Positions 28,305-38,642 are shown, numbered from the stretch's first letter. The stretch is DNA of 53,817 nt from Maricaulis sp. (GCF_015665295.1 NZ_JADFAJ010000029.1:1-53817); one strand, 5' to 3'. The notes: generated from the sequence alone by a model not told the origin. Numbers and translations: made by a program.

Positions 28305-29474
28305 ATGGCAGAACGTGAATTCGATATCGTGGTGTATGGGGCGACGGGTTTTACCGGGCGTCTCGTGGCCGAGTATCTCGCTGCAGAGCATGCGGCGATC
28401 CGTTGGGCCATGGCGGGCCGGTCCGAGGCCAAGCTGGCCGAGGTGCGCGACCTGATCGGCGCCCCGTCCGACACGCCGCTGCTGCTCGCTGACAGTTCCG
28501 ACCCGGCCTCGCTGGATGCACTTGCCGCGAAGACGCGGGCCGTGGTCACCACGGTCGGGCCGTACCAGCTTTACGGCGAGCCGCTGGTGAAGGCCTGCGT
28601 GGCGGCGGGAACGGATTATGTCGATCTGTGCGGCGAGCCGGCCTGGATGCATGACATCATCCGCACCTATGACGCACCGGCGCGGGCCAGTGGCGCCCGC
28701 ATTGTCCTGTCCTGTGGCTTCGACTCCATCCCCTTCGACCTTGGCGTCTATCACCTGCAACAGGCCGCCATTGCCAGTACAGGGGCGCCGATCACACAGG
28801 TGAAGGGCCGCGTCCGCAAGATGAAGGGGACCTTCTCCGGCGGCACAGCGGCCAGCTTTGCGGAAACCATGAAGCGCGCCGGCAAGCAGCCGGAGATCAT
28901 CGGCTGGCTCAAGGATCCGTTCTCGCTGGTGCCGGGCTTTGAGGGGCCGAAACAGCCGAGCGGCTCGAAAGTCGTGTTCGAGGCGGATCTCGATTCCTGG
29001 TCCGCGCCTTTCATCATGGCCTCGATCAACACCAAGAATGTGCACCGCTCGAACGCACTCCTGGGTCATCTCTATGGCGAGGACTTCGTCTATGACGAGA
29101 TGTTCCTGACCGGTCCGGGCGAGCAGGGCGAGAGCTTCGCCAAGATGATCGCCAATGACAAGTCGATGTCGGAAAACCCGCCCAAGCCGGGCGAGGGCCC
29201 CTCGAAGGAAGAGCGCGAGACGGGCTTTTACGACGTCATGTTCACCGGCCTGACCAAGGATGGCGAGCGGATGACGGCCAGCGTCTCCGGCACGCGGGAC
29301 CCGGGCTATGGCTCGACCTCGCGCATGATCGCCGAGGCCGGCCTGTGCCTCGCCTTCGATGTCGATCGCGACACCACGCCCGGTGGCGTCTACACCACCG
29401 CCCCGGCCATGGGCGACGCGTTGATCAAGCGCCTGCAAAAGCATGCCGGGTTGAGGTTTGCGATTGAGGGGTAG
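28305..29474 (+). CDS. Saccharopine dehydrogenase-like NAD(P)-binding protein
   Basis: The 389-aa product has an N-terminal Rossmann motif FDIVVYGATGFTGRLVAEYL, the group hallmark of saccharopine dehydrogenase-like/trans-acting enoyl reductase proteins. VVTTVGPYQLYGEPLV, DYVDLCGEPAWMHDII and VLSCGFDSIPFDLGVY follow. The reaction is unknown; relatives act in lipid or polyketide reduction, others are structural. ATG 28305 is preferred, with GGGGA about 5 nt upstream; ATG 28299 is two codons earlier. Confidence 0.88.
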   Translation: MAEREFDIVVYGATGFTGRLVAEYLAAEHAAIRWAMAGRSEAKLAEVRDLIGAPSDTPLLLADSSDPASLDALAAKTRAVVTTVGPYQLYGEPLVKACVAAGTDYVDLCGEPAWMHDIIRTYDAPARASGARIVLSCGFDSIPFDLGVYHLQQAAIASTGAPITQVKGRVRKMKGTFSGGTAASFAETMKRAGKQPEIIGWLKDPFSLVPGFEGPKQPSGSKVVFEADLDSWSAPFIMASINTKNVHRSNALLGHLYGEDFVYDEMFLTGPGEQGESFAKMIANDKSMSENPPKPGEGPSKEERETGFYDVMFTGLTKDGERMTASVSGTRDPGYGSTSRMIAEAGLCLAFDVDRDTTPGGVYTTAPAMGDALIKRLQKHAGLRFAIEG

Positions 29475-29549
29475 GGGCGCTCGGCCACCTGCGCCACGGT
29501 TTTCAGGGCCCGGCGCCGCATCAAGCGAGGCCGGGCTCCCCCCAACGCA

Positions 29550-29578
29550 AAACCGGCGCCCCATCGGAGCGCCGGTTT
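29550..29578. terminator. Bidirectional terminator between convergent genes
   Basis: A stem AAACCGGCGC / GCGCCGGTTT with a 9-nt loop lies between the saccharopine dehydrogenase-like gene (+) and greA (-). It ends in T runs on both strands, with TTTT on the greA side. Confidence 0.88.
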
Positions 29579-29606
29579 GGCATGTCATCGCGTTGGAGCG
29601 GGAGAC

Positions 29607-30080
29607 TTACCCCCAGCTCACCGACATGATCTCATAGCTCTTGAGGCCACCCGGCGCGTTCACCTCGGCAACATCGCCGACTTCCTTGTTGATCATCGAG
29701 CGGGCGATCGGCGAGGAGATCGAGATCTTGCCCGATTTCACATCCGCTTCGTCTTCGCCAACGATCTGGTAGGTCGCCTGCTGTTCAGTGTCTTCATCGA
29801 GCACGGTCACCGTGGCGCCGAACTTGACGGTGTCGCCGGACATTTTGGTGATGTCGATCACCTGGGCGCGGGCGAGCTTGTCCTCAAGCTCCTGCACACG
29901 GCCCTCAATCCAGCCCTGACGCTCCTTTGCCGCATGGTATTCGGCATTCTCTGACAGGTCGCCATGCTCGCGCGCCTCAGAGATCGCCGCGATCACGGCG
30001 GGGCGTTCGACGGTTTTCAGACGTTTCAGCTCTTCGTCGAGGGCAATCTGCCCGGCAACGGTCATCGGGATCTTGTTCAT
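29607..30080 (-). CDS. greA: Transcription elongation factor GreA
   Basis: The 157-aa product has the N-terminal coiled-coil hairpin (residues about 10-75) with the acidic tip [18 protein letters not shown], which enters the RNA polymerase secondary channel and stimulates cleavage of backtracked RNA. The C-terminal FKBP-like domain reads [14 protein letters not shown]. It lies 55 bp downstream of carB in the same orientation and is followed by a terminator, so carB-greA may be one transcript. Confidence 0.97.
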   Translation of the reverse strand: MNKIPMTVAGQIALDEELKRLKTVERPAVIAAISEAREHGDLSENAEYHAAKERQGWIEGRVQELEDKLARAQVIDITKMSGDTVKFGATVTVLDEDTEQQATYQIVGEDEADVKSGKISISSPIARSMINKEVGDVAEVNAPGGLKSYEIMSVSWG

Positions 30081-30135
30081 GCGACCACTTATCTTCGGGA
30101 AAGAGGAGACAGGCTAGCCTCCGCTTAATTGACCA

Positions 30136-33100
30136 TCAAGAGTAGGTCTGCAGCGCCTGAGGTTCAAGCGCTCCCTCATCAATGCGGCGCAGGGAGGCGA
30201 TCGCGGCCCGCGCAGCCGACGCGGTCGTGTAGCAGGGTATGCGCGCTTCAAGCGCAGACCGGCGAATCGAATAGCTGTCCAGATGGGACTGGCGGCCTTC
30301 CGTCGTATTGAAGATCAACTGCACTTCGCCATTCTTCATGGCGTCGACAATGTGGGGGCGTCCCTCAAAGACCTTGTTCACACGCGTGACCGGTATGCCG
30401 GCCTCTTCGAAGGTCTTGGCCGTTCCGCCGGTCGCGAGAATGGTGAAGCCGAGCATTTTCAGCACGCGCACAGGTTCGATCATGGCTGCCTTGTCGCCTT
30501 CCTTCAGCGAGATGAAGACGGCGCCCTTGCGCGGCAGGGCGATGCCGGCACCGAGCTCGGCCTTGGCGAAGGCGGCCTCGAATGTGCTGTCGATCCCCAT
30601 GACTTCACCGGTCGAGCGCATTTCCGGGCCGAGCACCGGATCGACACCGGGGAAGCGGGCCCAGGGCATGACGGCTTCCTTGACCGAGATGTGCTTGGGC
30701 GCCGGATCCTTCAGGCCGAATTCCTTCAGCGGCGTGCCGGCCATGACCTTGGCGGCAATCTTGGCCACCGGCAGGCCGATCGCCTTGGCAACGAAGGGCA
30801 CGGTGCGCGAGGCGCGCGGATTGACTTCCAGCACGTAGATCTCGCCGTTCTTGACCGCGAACTGGACGTTCATCAGGCCTTTCACGCCGATGGCCCTTGC
30901 CATGGCGACGGTCTCGGCCTTCAGTTCGGCGATCATCTCGTCGGAGAGATTGTAGGGCGGCAGGGAGCAGGCGCTGTCGCCGGAGTGCACGCCGGCTTCC
31001 TCGATATGCTGCATCACGCCGGCAACCCAGACATCGGTGCCATCGCAGATCGCATCGACATCAATCTCGTCGGCATCGGTCAGATAGCGGTCCAGGAGCA
31101 GCGGCGACTTGCCGGAAACGTTCACGGCCTCGCGGATATAGCGCTCGAAACTGTCCATCTCGCGGATGATTTCCATGGCCCGGCCGCCGAGCACATAGGA
31201 GGGGCGCAGGACCAGCGGGAAACCGAGCTTCTCGGCAGCGGCGCGCGCTTCGGCATCCGACGACGCGATCGCGTTCGGCGGTTGTTTGAGGCCGAGATTG
31301 TCCAGCAGGTCCTTGAAGCGCTTGCGGTCTTCGGCCAGATCGATGGCGTCCGGCGCAGTGCCGAGGATCGGCACGCCTTCCGCTTCCAGCTCGGCAGCCA
31401 GCTTGAGCGGGGTCTGGCCGCCATACTGGACGACCACGCCCAGCAGCGTGCCGCGTTCGCGCTCGGTCTCGATGAGCTCGAGCGTGTCCTCAATGGTCAG
31501 TGGCTCGAAATAGAGACGGTCTGCCGTGTCATAATCGGTCGAGACGGTTTCCGGGTTGCAGTTCACCATGATCGACTCGATGCCCATCTCGCCAAAGGCG
31601 AAGGCGGCATGACAGCAGCAATAATCGAACTCGATGCCCTGGCCGATCCGGTTCGGGCCGCCGCCCAGGATGATCGCTTTCTTCGCATCCGTAGGATCGC
31701 TCTCGCAATCCGTCTGCCCGCCAAAGGCCGGCAGCTCATAGGTCGAGTACATATAAGGCGTTGCGGCGAAGAATTCGGCGGCGCAGGTATCAACGCGCTT
31801 GAAGACCGGGCGCACACCCAGGTCGCGGCGCGCCTTGCGGATATCGGCCTCTTCCGTCTTTACCAGCTTGGCCAGGCGGGCGTCGGAAAAGCCCATCGCC
31901 TTGATGTCGCGGAAAGCGTCGGGCGTGTCCGGCAGGCCCAGTGTGGCAATGTCGTCCTCGGTGGTGATCAATTCCTCGATCTGGCGCAGGAACCACGGTT
32001 CATAGAGCGAGGCGCGCTCGACTTCCTCGACCGAAAGGCCTTCGCGGAAGGCCTGGGCGATGACACGCAGGCGGTCGGGCGTGGCCATGGCGAGGGCTGC
32101 GCGCACGGCCTGCTTGCGGGCATCAAGATCGACGGCATCATCGACGCCGGGGATCTCGATCTCGTCAAAACCGGTCAGGCCGGTTTCCATCGAGCGCAGG
32201 GCCTTCTGCATGCTTTCCTGGAAGGTGCGGCCGATCGCCATGGCTTCGCCGACCGACTTCATCGAGGTCGAAAGCTTGGCTTCGGCGCCGGGATATTTCT
32301 CGAAGGCAAAGCGCGGGATCTTGGTGACGACATAGTCGATTGTCGGCTCGAAGGCAGCGGGGGTCGCCCCGTCGGTGATGTCGTTGGCAATCTCGTCGAG
32401 CGTGTAGCCGACCGCGAGCTTGGCCGCGACCTTGGCAATCGGGAAGCCGGTTGCCTTGGAGGCCAGGGCCGAGGAACGCGAGACGCGCGGGTTCATTTCG
32501 ATGACGACCATGCGACCGTCGGCCGGGTCGACCGCAAACTGCACGTTCGAGCCGCCGGTCTCGACACCGATCTCGCGCAGAACGGCGATCGAGGCCGTCC
32601 GCATGATCTGGTATTCCTTGTCGGTCAGGGTCAGGGCCGGGGCGACCGTGATCGAATCGCCCGTGTGCACACCCATCGGATCGACGTTCTCGATCGAGCA
32701 GATGATGATGCAATTGTCGGCCCTGTCGCGGACGACTTCCATCTCGAACTCTTTCCAGCCGACGATGGATTCCTCGACAAGGATCTCGTCGACCGGCGAG
32801 GCGTCGAGGCCGGTGCCGCAGATATGGCGGTATTCCTCGACATTGTAGGCAATGCCGCCGCCCGTGCCGCCGAGCGTGAAGGAGGGGCGGATGATGGCGG
32901 GAAGGCCGATCTCGTTCATCACTGCTTCGGCTTCGGCCATCGAATGGACGGTGCGCGAGCGCGGGCTTTCCAGCCCGATCTTGTCCATGGCGTCGCGGAA
33001 GCGCTCGCGGTTCTCGGCCTTGTCGATCACGTCCGCCTTGGCGCCGATCATCTCGACCCCGAACAGGTCCAGCACGCCGCGCTTGTCGAGTTCGAGGGCG

Positions 33101-33393
33101 CAGTTCAGCGCCGTCTGGCCACCCATGGTCGGCAACAGGGCGTCGGGGCGTTCCTTCTCGATCACCTTGGCGACCATGTCTGGCGTGATCGGCTCGATAT
33201 AGGTCGCGTCGGCCAGTTCCGGGTCGGTCATGATGGTGGCCGGGTTGGAATTGACCAGGATGACCCGGTAGCCCTCGGCTTTGAGCGCCTTGACCGCCTG
33301 AACCCCTGAATAGTCGAATTCGCAGGCTTGCCCGATAACAATAGGGCCGGCGCCGATGATCAGGATGGACTGGATGTCAGTACGTTTGGGCAT
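30136..33393 (-). CDS. carB: Carbamoyl-phosphate synthase large chain
   Basis: The 1085-aa synthetase makes carbamoyl phosphate from bicarbonate, ammonia (from CarA) and two ATP for pyrimidine and arginine synthesis. Two homologous ATP-grasp halves are seen: [20 protein letters not shown] with [10 protein letters not shown] in the first, and [20 protein letters not shown] with [13 protein letters not shown] in the second. A C-terminal MGS-like allosteric domain follows ([20 protein letters not shown]). It is full length. Unlike in enteric bacteria, carA is not adjacent but 5.2 kb upstream on the same strand. Confidence 0.98.
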   Translation of the reverse strand: MPKRTDIQSILIIGAGPIVIGQACEFDYSGVQAVKALKAEGYRVILVNSNPATIMTDPELADATYIEPITPDMVAKVIEKERPDALLPTMGGQTALNCALELDKRGVLDLFGVEMIGAKADVIDKAENRERFRDAMDKIGLESPRSRTVHSMAEAEAVMNEIGLPAIIRPSFTLGGTGGGIAYNVEEYRHICGTGLDASPVDEILVEESIVGWKEFEMEVVRDRADNCIIICSIENVDPMGVHTGDSITVAPALTLTDKEYQIMRTASIAVLREIGVETGGSNVQFAVDPADGRMVVIEMNPRVSRSSALASKATGFPIAKVAAKLAVGYTLDEIANDITDGATPAAFEPTIDYVVTKIPRFAFEKYPGAEAKLSTSMKSVGEAMAIGRTFQESMQKALRSMETGLTGFDEIEIPGVDDAVDLDARKQAVRAALAMATPDRLRVIAQAFREGLSVEEVERASLYEPWFLRQIEELITTEDDIATLGLPDTPDAFRDIKAMGFSDARLAKLVKTEEADIRKARRDLGVRPVFKRVDTCAAEFFAATPYMYSTYELPAFGGQTDCESDPTDAKKAIILGGGPNRIGQGIEFDYCCCHAAFAFGEMGIESIMVNCNPETVSTDYDTADRLYFEPLTIEDTLELIETERERGTLLGVVVQYGGQTPLKLAAELEAEGVPILGTAPDAIDLAEDRKRFKDLLDNLGLKQPPNAIASSDAEARAAAEKLGFPLVLRPSYVLGGRAMEIIREMDSFERYIREAVNVSGKSPLLLDRYLTDADEIDVDAICDGTDVWVAGVMQHIEEAGVHSGDSACSLPPYNLSDEMIAELKAETVAMARAIGVKGLMNVQFAVKNGEIYVLEVNPRASRTVPFVAKAIGLPVAKIAAKVMAGTPLKEFGLKDPAPKHISVKEAVMPWARFPGVDPVLGPEMRSTGEVMGIDSTFEAAFAKAELGAGIALPRKGAVFISLKEGDKAAMIEPVRVLKMLGFTILATGGTAKTFEEAGIPVTRVNKVFEGRPHIVDAMKNGEVQLIFNTTEGRQSHLDSYSIRRSALEARIPCYTTASAARAAIASLRRIDEGALEPQALQTYS

Positions 33394-33834
33394 GGGCGTG
33401 GCCTTCTTTTCCCGTCTTCGGCGCCCGGGGGCGCATCATACGCGCGCGCTCGAAGCGACCCTCCGGGTACGGAGTGCCGTGCGAGCGATCAGTTTTGGTG
33501 CTGAAGCGGGTACCTATCGCGGAATCGGCGCCATGGCGAGGGGGAAACTGTGCGAAATCCTGCTTTCCGGGCATGCCTCTGAAAACATGGGCAAAGCACG
33601 GTCAGGAAATTCATGGCCGGGGACGCTGTGCGCCTTGGCTGGTGTCGGCAACCGGACCAGGGCTCCGTCAGGCGGCCCGGCGTGAGGAAGGGCTGGATGA
33701 AGGAGGCAAACGCCATTTTCCGCGACGGCTGGGGGTTGGGTTGATCACGGTGGCGCATCCGGTTGCCGACCCGAGACGATTCAACTAATATCAGAAAAAA
33801 TTCAAGTTAAACTTTAATTCAGAAAGGCAGTGCC
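33394..33834. other. Intergenic region between carB and the DUF2975 gene
   Basis: The left part is the carB leader, with AAGG before its ATG. The middle 300 bp holds only short frames with no family similarity or ribosome sites. The right end (33780-33825) turns AT-rich and carries the DUF2975/XRE promoter. I see no tRNA or structured RNA. Confidence 0.6.
33763..33817 (+). promoter_or_regulatory. Promoter and possible operator of the DUF2975/XRE pair
   Basis: TTGCCG (33763-33768), 18 bp, TAATAT (33787-33792) forms a plausible sigma-70 promoter. TTAAACTTTAA (33807-33817), a short palindrome, lies just past the expected start site in otherwise AT-rich DNA. It could be the autoregulatory site of the XRE protein encoded second. 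Confidence 0.5.
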
Positions 33835-34404
33835 GTGCCCCGGACCTCGTCTCTCGACCTGCCCTCCGACCGTCATATCCGTCGTCTGAGCCTGTTTCTG
33901 GCCTGGGCGATCAGTCTGATAGCCCTGGTGATGCCGCCGCTGATCTGGTGGATCTGGCTGTTTCCCGGGGCATCCGGCGTGGCCGCTACGCCGGCCCCCG
34001 GCAACGGGTTCGGAGGAGACGACCTGTCCTGGTATATCTGGCCGGTGCGGCTCGGCGCGGCCGGACTGTCCTCTGTCGCCGTGGCGATCACGCTCTATGG
34101 CCTTTACCATTTGCGTGTCCTGTTTCAGGAAGCGGCGCGCGGCGCCTATTTTTCCGCCGCGGCGGTGATCGGCTTTCGCCAGTTCGCGCTGGCCAGCCTT
34201 GTCGGGGCGCTCTGGTCGCCGCTCGAGCACACGCTGATGGGGGTCTTTCTGTCGGTCAGCAATCCCAATGTCCTCAACGCGCTGGAAGTCTCGCTGGGTA
34301 CGGATAATCTGGAATCGATCGGCGCAGCCCTCTTGTTCTTCCTGATAGCCTTCATCCTGGCGGAGGGACGCAAACGTCACGAGGAGCTGGAGCTGATCCT
34401 GTGA
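33835..34404 (+). CDS. DUF2975 integral membrane protein
   Basis: The 189-aa product has four predicted membrane helices (about residues 19-40, 62-86, 104-124, 152-170). The first begins LSLFLAWAISLIALVMPPLI; VRLGAAGLSSVAVAITLYGL and the FQEAARGAYFSAAAVIGFRQ loop are typical of DUF2975. It starts at GTG 33835 with AAGG 7 nt upstream. It overlaps the XRE gene by 4 bp (GTGA). DUF2975 proteins with an adjacent small Cro/CI-type regulator are a recurrent bacterial pair; the function is unknown. Confidence 0.85.
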   Translation: MPRTSSLDLPSDRHIRRLSLFLAWAISLIALVMPPLIWWIWLFPGASGVAATPAPGNGFGGDDLSWYIWPVRLGAAGLSSVAVAITLYGLYHLRVLFQEAARGAYFSAAAVIGFRQFALASLVGALWSPLEHTLMGVFLSVSNPNVLNALEVSLGTDNLESIGAALLFFLIAFILAEGRKRHEELELIL

Positions 34405-34646
34405 GTGCCGACGCGCAGCCGCCGGGCGAGATCATTGTCCATCTCGATGTCCTGCTGGCGCGCCGCAAGGTTCGCTCGAAAGAGCTCGCGGACCGGATCG
34501 GTGTGTCCGAACAGGCCCTGTCGATGATCAAGACCGGCAAGATCAGGGGCATCCGGTTTTCAACCCTGATCGCCCTTTGCGACGCGCTGGACTGTCAGCC
34601 GGGCGATTTGTTCGAGTTCAGCCCAGGCACGGCCGAGCCGTCCTGA
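34401..34646 (+). CDS. Small XRE (Cro/CI-type) transcriptional regulator
   Basis: The 81-aa protein is almost only a helix-turn-helix: HLDVLLARRKVRSKELADRI, then GVSEQALSMIKTGKIRGIRF, then LIALCDALDCQPGDLFEF. It belongs to the YozG-like group that accompanies DUF2975 membrane proteins. It starts at a GTG inside the stop of the membrane-protein gene (GTGA overlap), so expression is coupled. It probably represses its own operon, perhaps under control of the membrane partner. Confidence 0.9.
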   Translation: MSADAQPPGEIIVHLDVLLARRKVRSKELADRIGVSEQALSMIKTGKIRGIRFSTLIALCDALDCQPGDLFEFSPGTAEPS

Positions 34647-34658
34647 TACCGTGGCAGG

Positions 34659-36095
34659 CTAAGGGCTGCAGGCCACCTCCATGGCCTCGCGAAAGAATCC
34701 GGGATCGGTCAGTCCCGAAGGCGGACCGGCGGTCTCGTGCGCGTAGAGATAGCGGAGCATGTCCTGCAGGCGCTCGTCGTCATCAATGCTGTTGACCTGG
34801 GCCAGAAGGGTCGCGCCGGGTGCTGCCGCATTGGGATAGTTGGTGGCGAAATCATAAATGGTCGGGGACGCCCAGCTCGGGGCTGACCCGTTCCAGGTCG
34901 CGACATGGGTGCTGGCGCCGACGGGCTCGAGTGCCCCATCCAGCAGGATGTGTTTGAAGGCCGGTGCATTGCGGTGATCTGTGCTGATGCCGGGTACAGA
35001 AACCAGCAATTCGGTCACCGTGCTGGCGGCGTCGCAGCTGTGCAGCCGCCGGATGCCATTGAGGTGGGTGTGACCTGCGACAAGACCCGTGATCCCGGGT
35101 TCGTGCGCGGCAATAATCTCAAGCATGACATCCTGCATCCACCGGCCTTGCATGCCGGCATTGCTGCCCTGGTAGGCCATGTCGGGATCCCACATCGTGT
35201 TCGGCTCGGACTGGCCATTGCCCCGATACCCATCCAGTCCCGGTGGCACATGCATGGCAAGGAGCGCCGGCTCGCCGGCGGTCCGGGCACTGGCAAGCTG
35301 TTCGGCGAGCCAGTCCAGCTGGGCCGAGCCGACCGCTACGGCCAGATCGCTGCAAAGCGTGTAGGCCGAGGTGTAGACATTGGTATTGAGGGCCAGGACC
35401 CGAAGGTGCGAGCCTGAATCGCCGATCGGCACGCGGGCGGCGTAGTAACCGTCGGCGCGGTGGCTGCCGTCGACAATGTCGGCACTGCCATTCAGAACCG
35501 GCCAGCGCAACGGATCGTCCACCGCGTTGAAGACGGTCTGGTCGTCTTCCGTGAAGGGGCAGTAATCGTTGAGACCGTAGAAGTCCTCGTTCAGTCCGAG
35601 CGTGTCGTTATTGCCAGGCAGGTAGAGCACCGGAATCTCGGTGCCGGCCGCCGTGTTGCCGAGGCCGTTGAGAACGCCGGCGAAGATGTCATCGCGCACC
35701 GTCGCCGGAAGCGATGAGTGGGTCGGCATGTCACCGAGATAGATGATGAAGTCCGGTCGTTCGGCCGCAACCAGCGTCTGGACGTAAGTCTGCGTTTCGG
35801 CCCAGAAGGACGGCGATGTCTCGCAATGGTGCCCGGGGCAGGCCGTGTCGGTCGACAGCAGGTGGACATCGGACAGGGCGAGGAAGGAGCCGCCCGTGCC
35901 GGTTGCGATTGGCGTGGGCGCAGCCGCGTTGTCCGCGAGCATGGCATTGGCGTGGGGCGCGTCCTGAGCCGGTGCTTCCTCGTTCGCGACGAGTTCGGTT
36001 GTGATCGACCGGCCATCGGGTGCCTCGTAGCAGGCTGTGAGAACGAGCAGGCCTGCGGCGAGGCTGGCGAGGCGTGAAGGCAGTTGAACGGTCAT
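34659..36095 (-). CDS. Calcineurin-like metallophosphoesterase lipoprotein
   Basis: The 478-aa product begins with a lipoprotein signal (lipobox LVLTAC at about residue 22). It has the acid-sphingomyelinase-like phosphoesterase layout of metal ligands: LALSDVHLLS, FIIYLGDMPTHS, LYLPGNNDTLG, LLAMHVPPGLDG and LVAGHTHLNG. The DTACPGHHCE segment after motif I, and other Cys, recall sphingomyelin phosphodiesterase-type disulfides. Substrate: a phosphodiester, perhaps phospholipid or cyclic nucleotide. ATG 36095 has GGGGGA 6 nt upstream. Confidence 0.87.
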   Translation of the reverse strand: MTVQLPSRLASLAAGLLVLTACYEAPDGRSITTELVANEEAPAQDAPHANAMLADNAAAPTPIATGTGGSFLALSDVHLLSTDTACPGHHCETSPSFWAETQTYVQTLVAAERPDFIIYLGDMPTHSSLPATVRDDIFAGVLNGLGNTAAGTEIPVLYLPGNNDTLGLNEDFYGLNDYCPFTEDDQTVFNAVDDPLRWPVLNGSADIVDGSHRADGYYAARVPIGDSGSHLRVLALNTNVYTSAYTLCSDLAVAVGSAQLDWLAEQLASARTAGEPALLAMHVPPGLDGYRGNGQSEPNTMWDPDMAYQGSNAGMQGRWMQDVMLEIIAAHEPGITGLVAGHTHLNGIRRLHSCDAASTVTELLVSVPGISTDHRNAPAFKHILLDGALEPVGASTHVATWNGSAPSWASPTIYDFATNYPNAAAPGATLLAQVNSIDDDERLQDMLRYLYAHETAGPPSGLTDPGFFREAMEVACSP

Positions 36096-36349
36096 GAAAG
36101 TCCCCCGGGAGCCCAAATGGCTGCGCAAGGCGAGTTTAAATGGCGCATGTGGCAAGAACAACCTTTGCGAGATTTGGTGGGTACCGGTTTCCTGTGTCGG
36201 GCGGAACGGAGGGTTCAGGCTGGCCGCGCCCACAGGCAAGCCGGGCAGGATCGAGTGTGTTCGCGCCTGAAACCGGCCGGGGTCAGTGATGCGCGGGCTG
36301 CAATCCGTGCAAGTTGTTCGAAGTCCGGCGGGCGGTGATTGGCGAATTC

Positions 36350-36991
36350 TCAGAGCTTTCCGCCCAAGGCGAGATATTCGCGCCGCATGTTCGCCCGGGC
36401 ACGGGCACCGAGTTCAGCCTCGAAACGGTCCGTCAGGAAGGTGCGCTCCGCAGCCTGCGCCGACTTGAGAAAGGCGCGTCGGCCATTGCGGTAGAGCAGG
36501 TCCGGCGCCCAGCTGTATTCCTTGCGAACGCCTTCGGCATAGCGGTCATAGACATCCTCCGGCGCGCCGAGGATTGAGAAATCGACATCGAGAAAGAGAT
36601 TGTCGTCCTCGTCCTGCCCGCCATCCTGATGATGGGCCGTTGCGTTGATCAGGGCCCTGACCCGGATGACCAGATCCGGTGCCGCGCCCAGTGCGGGCAA
36701 TTCTGCGGACGCCCGGTCGGCACTGCGGGCTTCATTGTCATCGCGTTGCGTGTCGTAGACGATGTCGTGATACCAGGCCGCCATCCAGACCCGGGGCGGG
36801 TCGGTGACCAGATCGCCCAGACCATCGAGCGCGTCGAATATGTAAATCAGGTGCGACAGGCCGTGATAGGCGCGATGGGGTTCGCCATAGGCGGCCAGAA
36901 TACCCGCAATCTCGGCCTCGCCGGCCCGCCAGCCGAGCCTATTCATTTGCTGGTGCCAGCGCGCTTCCAGCTGCGCTTCCATGTCATGCAT
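36350..36991 (-). CDS. Predicted HD-superfamily metal-dependent phosphohydrolase
   Basis: This 213-aa protein has HD-domain ligands in HRAYHGLSHLIYIF, AAWYHDIVYD (the HD pair) and NATAHHQDGG, then a later LFLDVDFSILG aspartate. Relatives are unassigned nucleotide hydrolases. ATG 36991 has GGAG 7 nt upstream and overlaps the stop of the upstream peptide-binding gene by 8 bp; ATG 36982 is an alternative. The overlap suggests an operon with the substrate-binding lipoprotein. Confidence 0.85.
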   Translation of the reverse strand: MHDMEAQLEARWHQQMNRLGWRAGEAEIAGILAAYGEPHRAYHGLSHLIYIFDALDGLGDLVTDPPRVWMAAWYHDIVYDTQRDDNEARSADRASAELPALGAAPDLVIRVRALINATAHHQDGGQDEDDNLFLDVDFSILGAPEDVYDRYAEGVRKEYSWAPDLLYRNGRRAFLKSAQAAERTFLTDRFEAELGARARANMRREYLALGGKL

Positions 36992-38489
36992 CGACCAGCT
37001 CCAGGTCGCGCCACAACATCGGCTGGATGCCGGACCGCGTGCCGCCGACGCGTGTCCCGACCAGCCAGTGGGCGCGCTCATGCAGGAGGGGGATGATGGC
37101 CATCCGGTCGTGCAGCCGCGCCATGGCGGCGAGGTAGAGCTGACCGCGGGCCGCAGCCGCGTTCTGCCGCCTGGCGGCATTGATCAGTTCGGCGAAAGTG
37201 TCGTCCTGCCAGCCGAAATTGTCGGCAAAACCGCCGGGCGCGAACGGGTCGAGCATGAAGAAGGGATCGGATTTCAGGCCGCGATTGAAACTGGAAATCG
37301 CAATGTCGAAATCACCGGCATCGACGGCCTGGTAGAGATCGGTCGGATAGCTGACCAGCAGCTCGCTTTCGATCCCGATCCGGCCCCAGTCATCGGCGAT
37401 CGCGACCGCAAGGCGTTCGCCTTCGCCGGTCGTGGTGCGGATCTGCAGCGGACGCGCGACGCCGCCGGCTTGCGGTGCAAGCCCGGCATCCGTGATCACC
37501 CCGCCGGGTATCACCACCTCGGTCGGACGGGCCGTGCCGGCGTAGAATTCATGGGCCAGGAAGGACCGGTCGATGGCGCGCGACAGCAGGCGGCGCACCC
37601 GGACATCATCCAGCGGGGTGCGCGCATGATTGATTTTGAGATAGCGCAGGACAGGCGCGTCGAAACTCTGGAATTGCGCCCCGAGCCGCTCGCGCCAGTA
37701 ATCGATCTGGTTGGCCGGTGGCCGGTCGGCGAGGTCGTAATCGCCGGCGCGGAACAGGCGCATCCGGGTGGCGTCCTCGCGCACCCCGTCGAGGCGGATG
37801 GCAGGAATCGCGACCCGGCTGGCCGCGTAGTGACGCGCATTACGGACGAGGTCGAGGCTCATCTGGCTCTCGGCGGCAACCGTGTAGGCCCCCGCCGTCA
37901 CGACATGCTCCGGTCGCACCCAGTCCAGGCCGACCCGCTCGATGACATGGCGCGGGAAGGGGTAGAATTCGCGCATCAGGGTCGGGAAAAGACCCAGCGG
38001 GGTCTCAAGCCGGACCTCGACCGTGCGGTCATCGAGGGCGGCTACGCCCAGCTGGTCCGGTGCCATATCACCGGCATGGACGGCGCGGGCATTCGTGACC
38101 GCATAGAAATCGCCCAGCACGGCGAAGCTCTGGGCCGGGTCGACAATGCGCCGGGCCGACCAGGCGACATCCTCGGCCGTGAGCGGATGTCCGTCCGACC
38201 AGGTGAGCCCTTCGCGCAGGCGGAAGGTCCAGACCAGGCCGCGTTCGTCCACCGACCAGTCTTCGGCCAAGCCCGGCCCGACCGAGCCGTCCGGCGCGTA
38301 TTCGGTCAGCCCGGCATGGATCTGCTTGTAGACCAGGGCCGCCGCGGCGAATTCACCGCGCGCCGGATCGAGACTGTCGGGCAGGCCGGAGGTGGCCACG
38401 CGCAGGAGACCGGGCGGCGGTCCGGAGCGGCCGCAGGCCGCAAGGCCGGTGGCCGCAGAGGCGGCAAGCAAGGCGCGTCGGTTCAGCAT
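36984..38489 (-). CDS. ABC transporter substrate-binding lipoprotein, family 5 (peptide)
   Basis: The 501-aa product has a lipoprotein signal (MLNRRALLAASAATGLAACG, lipid Cys about residue 19). SBP family 5 blocks are present: TSGLPDSLDPARG, GPGLAEDWSVDE, FRLREGLTWSDGHPLTAEDV, LLSRAIDRSFLAHEFYAG. Such proteins deliver oligopeptides to Opp/Dpp transporters. No permease or ATPase gene lies nearby, so it is an orphan receptor. It may work with a distant transporter, for instance in murein peptide recycling (inference). Confidence 0.92.
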   Translation of the reverse strand: MLNRRALLAASAATGLAACGRSGPPPGLLRVATSGLPDSLDPARGEFAAAALVYKQIHAGLTEYAPDGSVGPGLAEDWSVDERGLVWTFRLREGLTWSDGHPLTAEDVAWSARRIVDPAQSFAVLGDFYAVTNARAVHAGDMAPDQLGVAALDDRTVEVRLETPLGLFPTLMREFYPFPRHVIERVGLDWVRPEHVVTAGAYTVAAESQMSLDLVRNARHYAASRVAIPAIRLDGVREDATRMRLFRAGDYDLADRPPANQIDYWRERLGAQFQSFDAPVLRYLKINHARTPLDDVRVRRLLSRAIDRSFLAHEFYAGTARPTEVVIPGGVITDAGLAPQAGGVARPLQIRTTTGEGERLAVAIADDWGRIGIESELLVSYPTDLYQAVDAGDFDIAISSFNRGLKSDPFFMLDPFAPGGFADNFGWQDDTFAELINAARRQNAAAARGQLYLAAMARLHDRMAIIPLLHERAHWLVGTRVGGTRSGIQPMLWRDLELVDA

Positions 38490-38642
38490 CCCGCCATGAT
38501 GGCGTGATTTGTGACGGTTGTGTCCAGTGAAAGTGCGAGTGTTTCTTCGAAAAGCGGCGCACTGGCTGGCAAGTGATGTATGGGCGATCTTGCGCTTTGC
38601 GCCAGCCGTTCACAAAGACGGGTATCGCGTCGTCGAGGTCTC

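Noticed and set aside
30283-33309. A 1008-codon open frame on the plus strand
   Set aside because: It is exactly antisense to carB, has low-complexity Gly/Asp/Leu/His/Arg composition and no motif. Long antisense frames are expected in GC-rich genes.
33489-33758. An 89-codon minus-strand frame upstream of carB
   Set aside because: It has no ribosome site, no family pattern, and Arg/Pro/Ser-rich composition typical of shadow frames.
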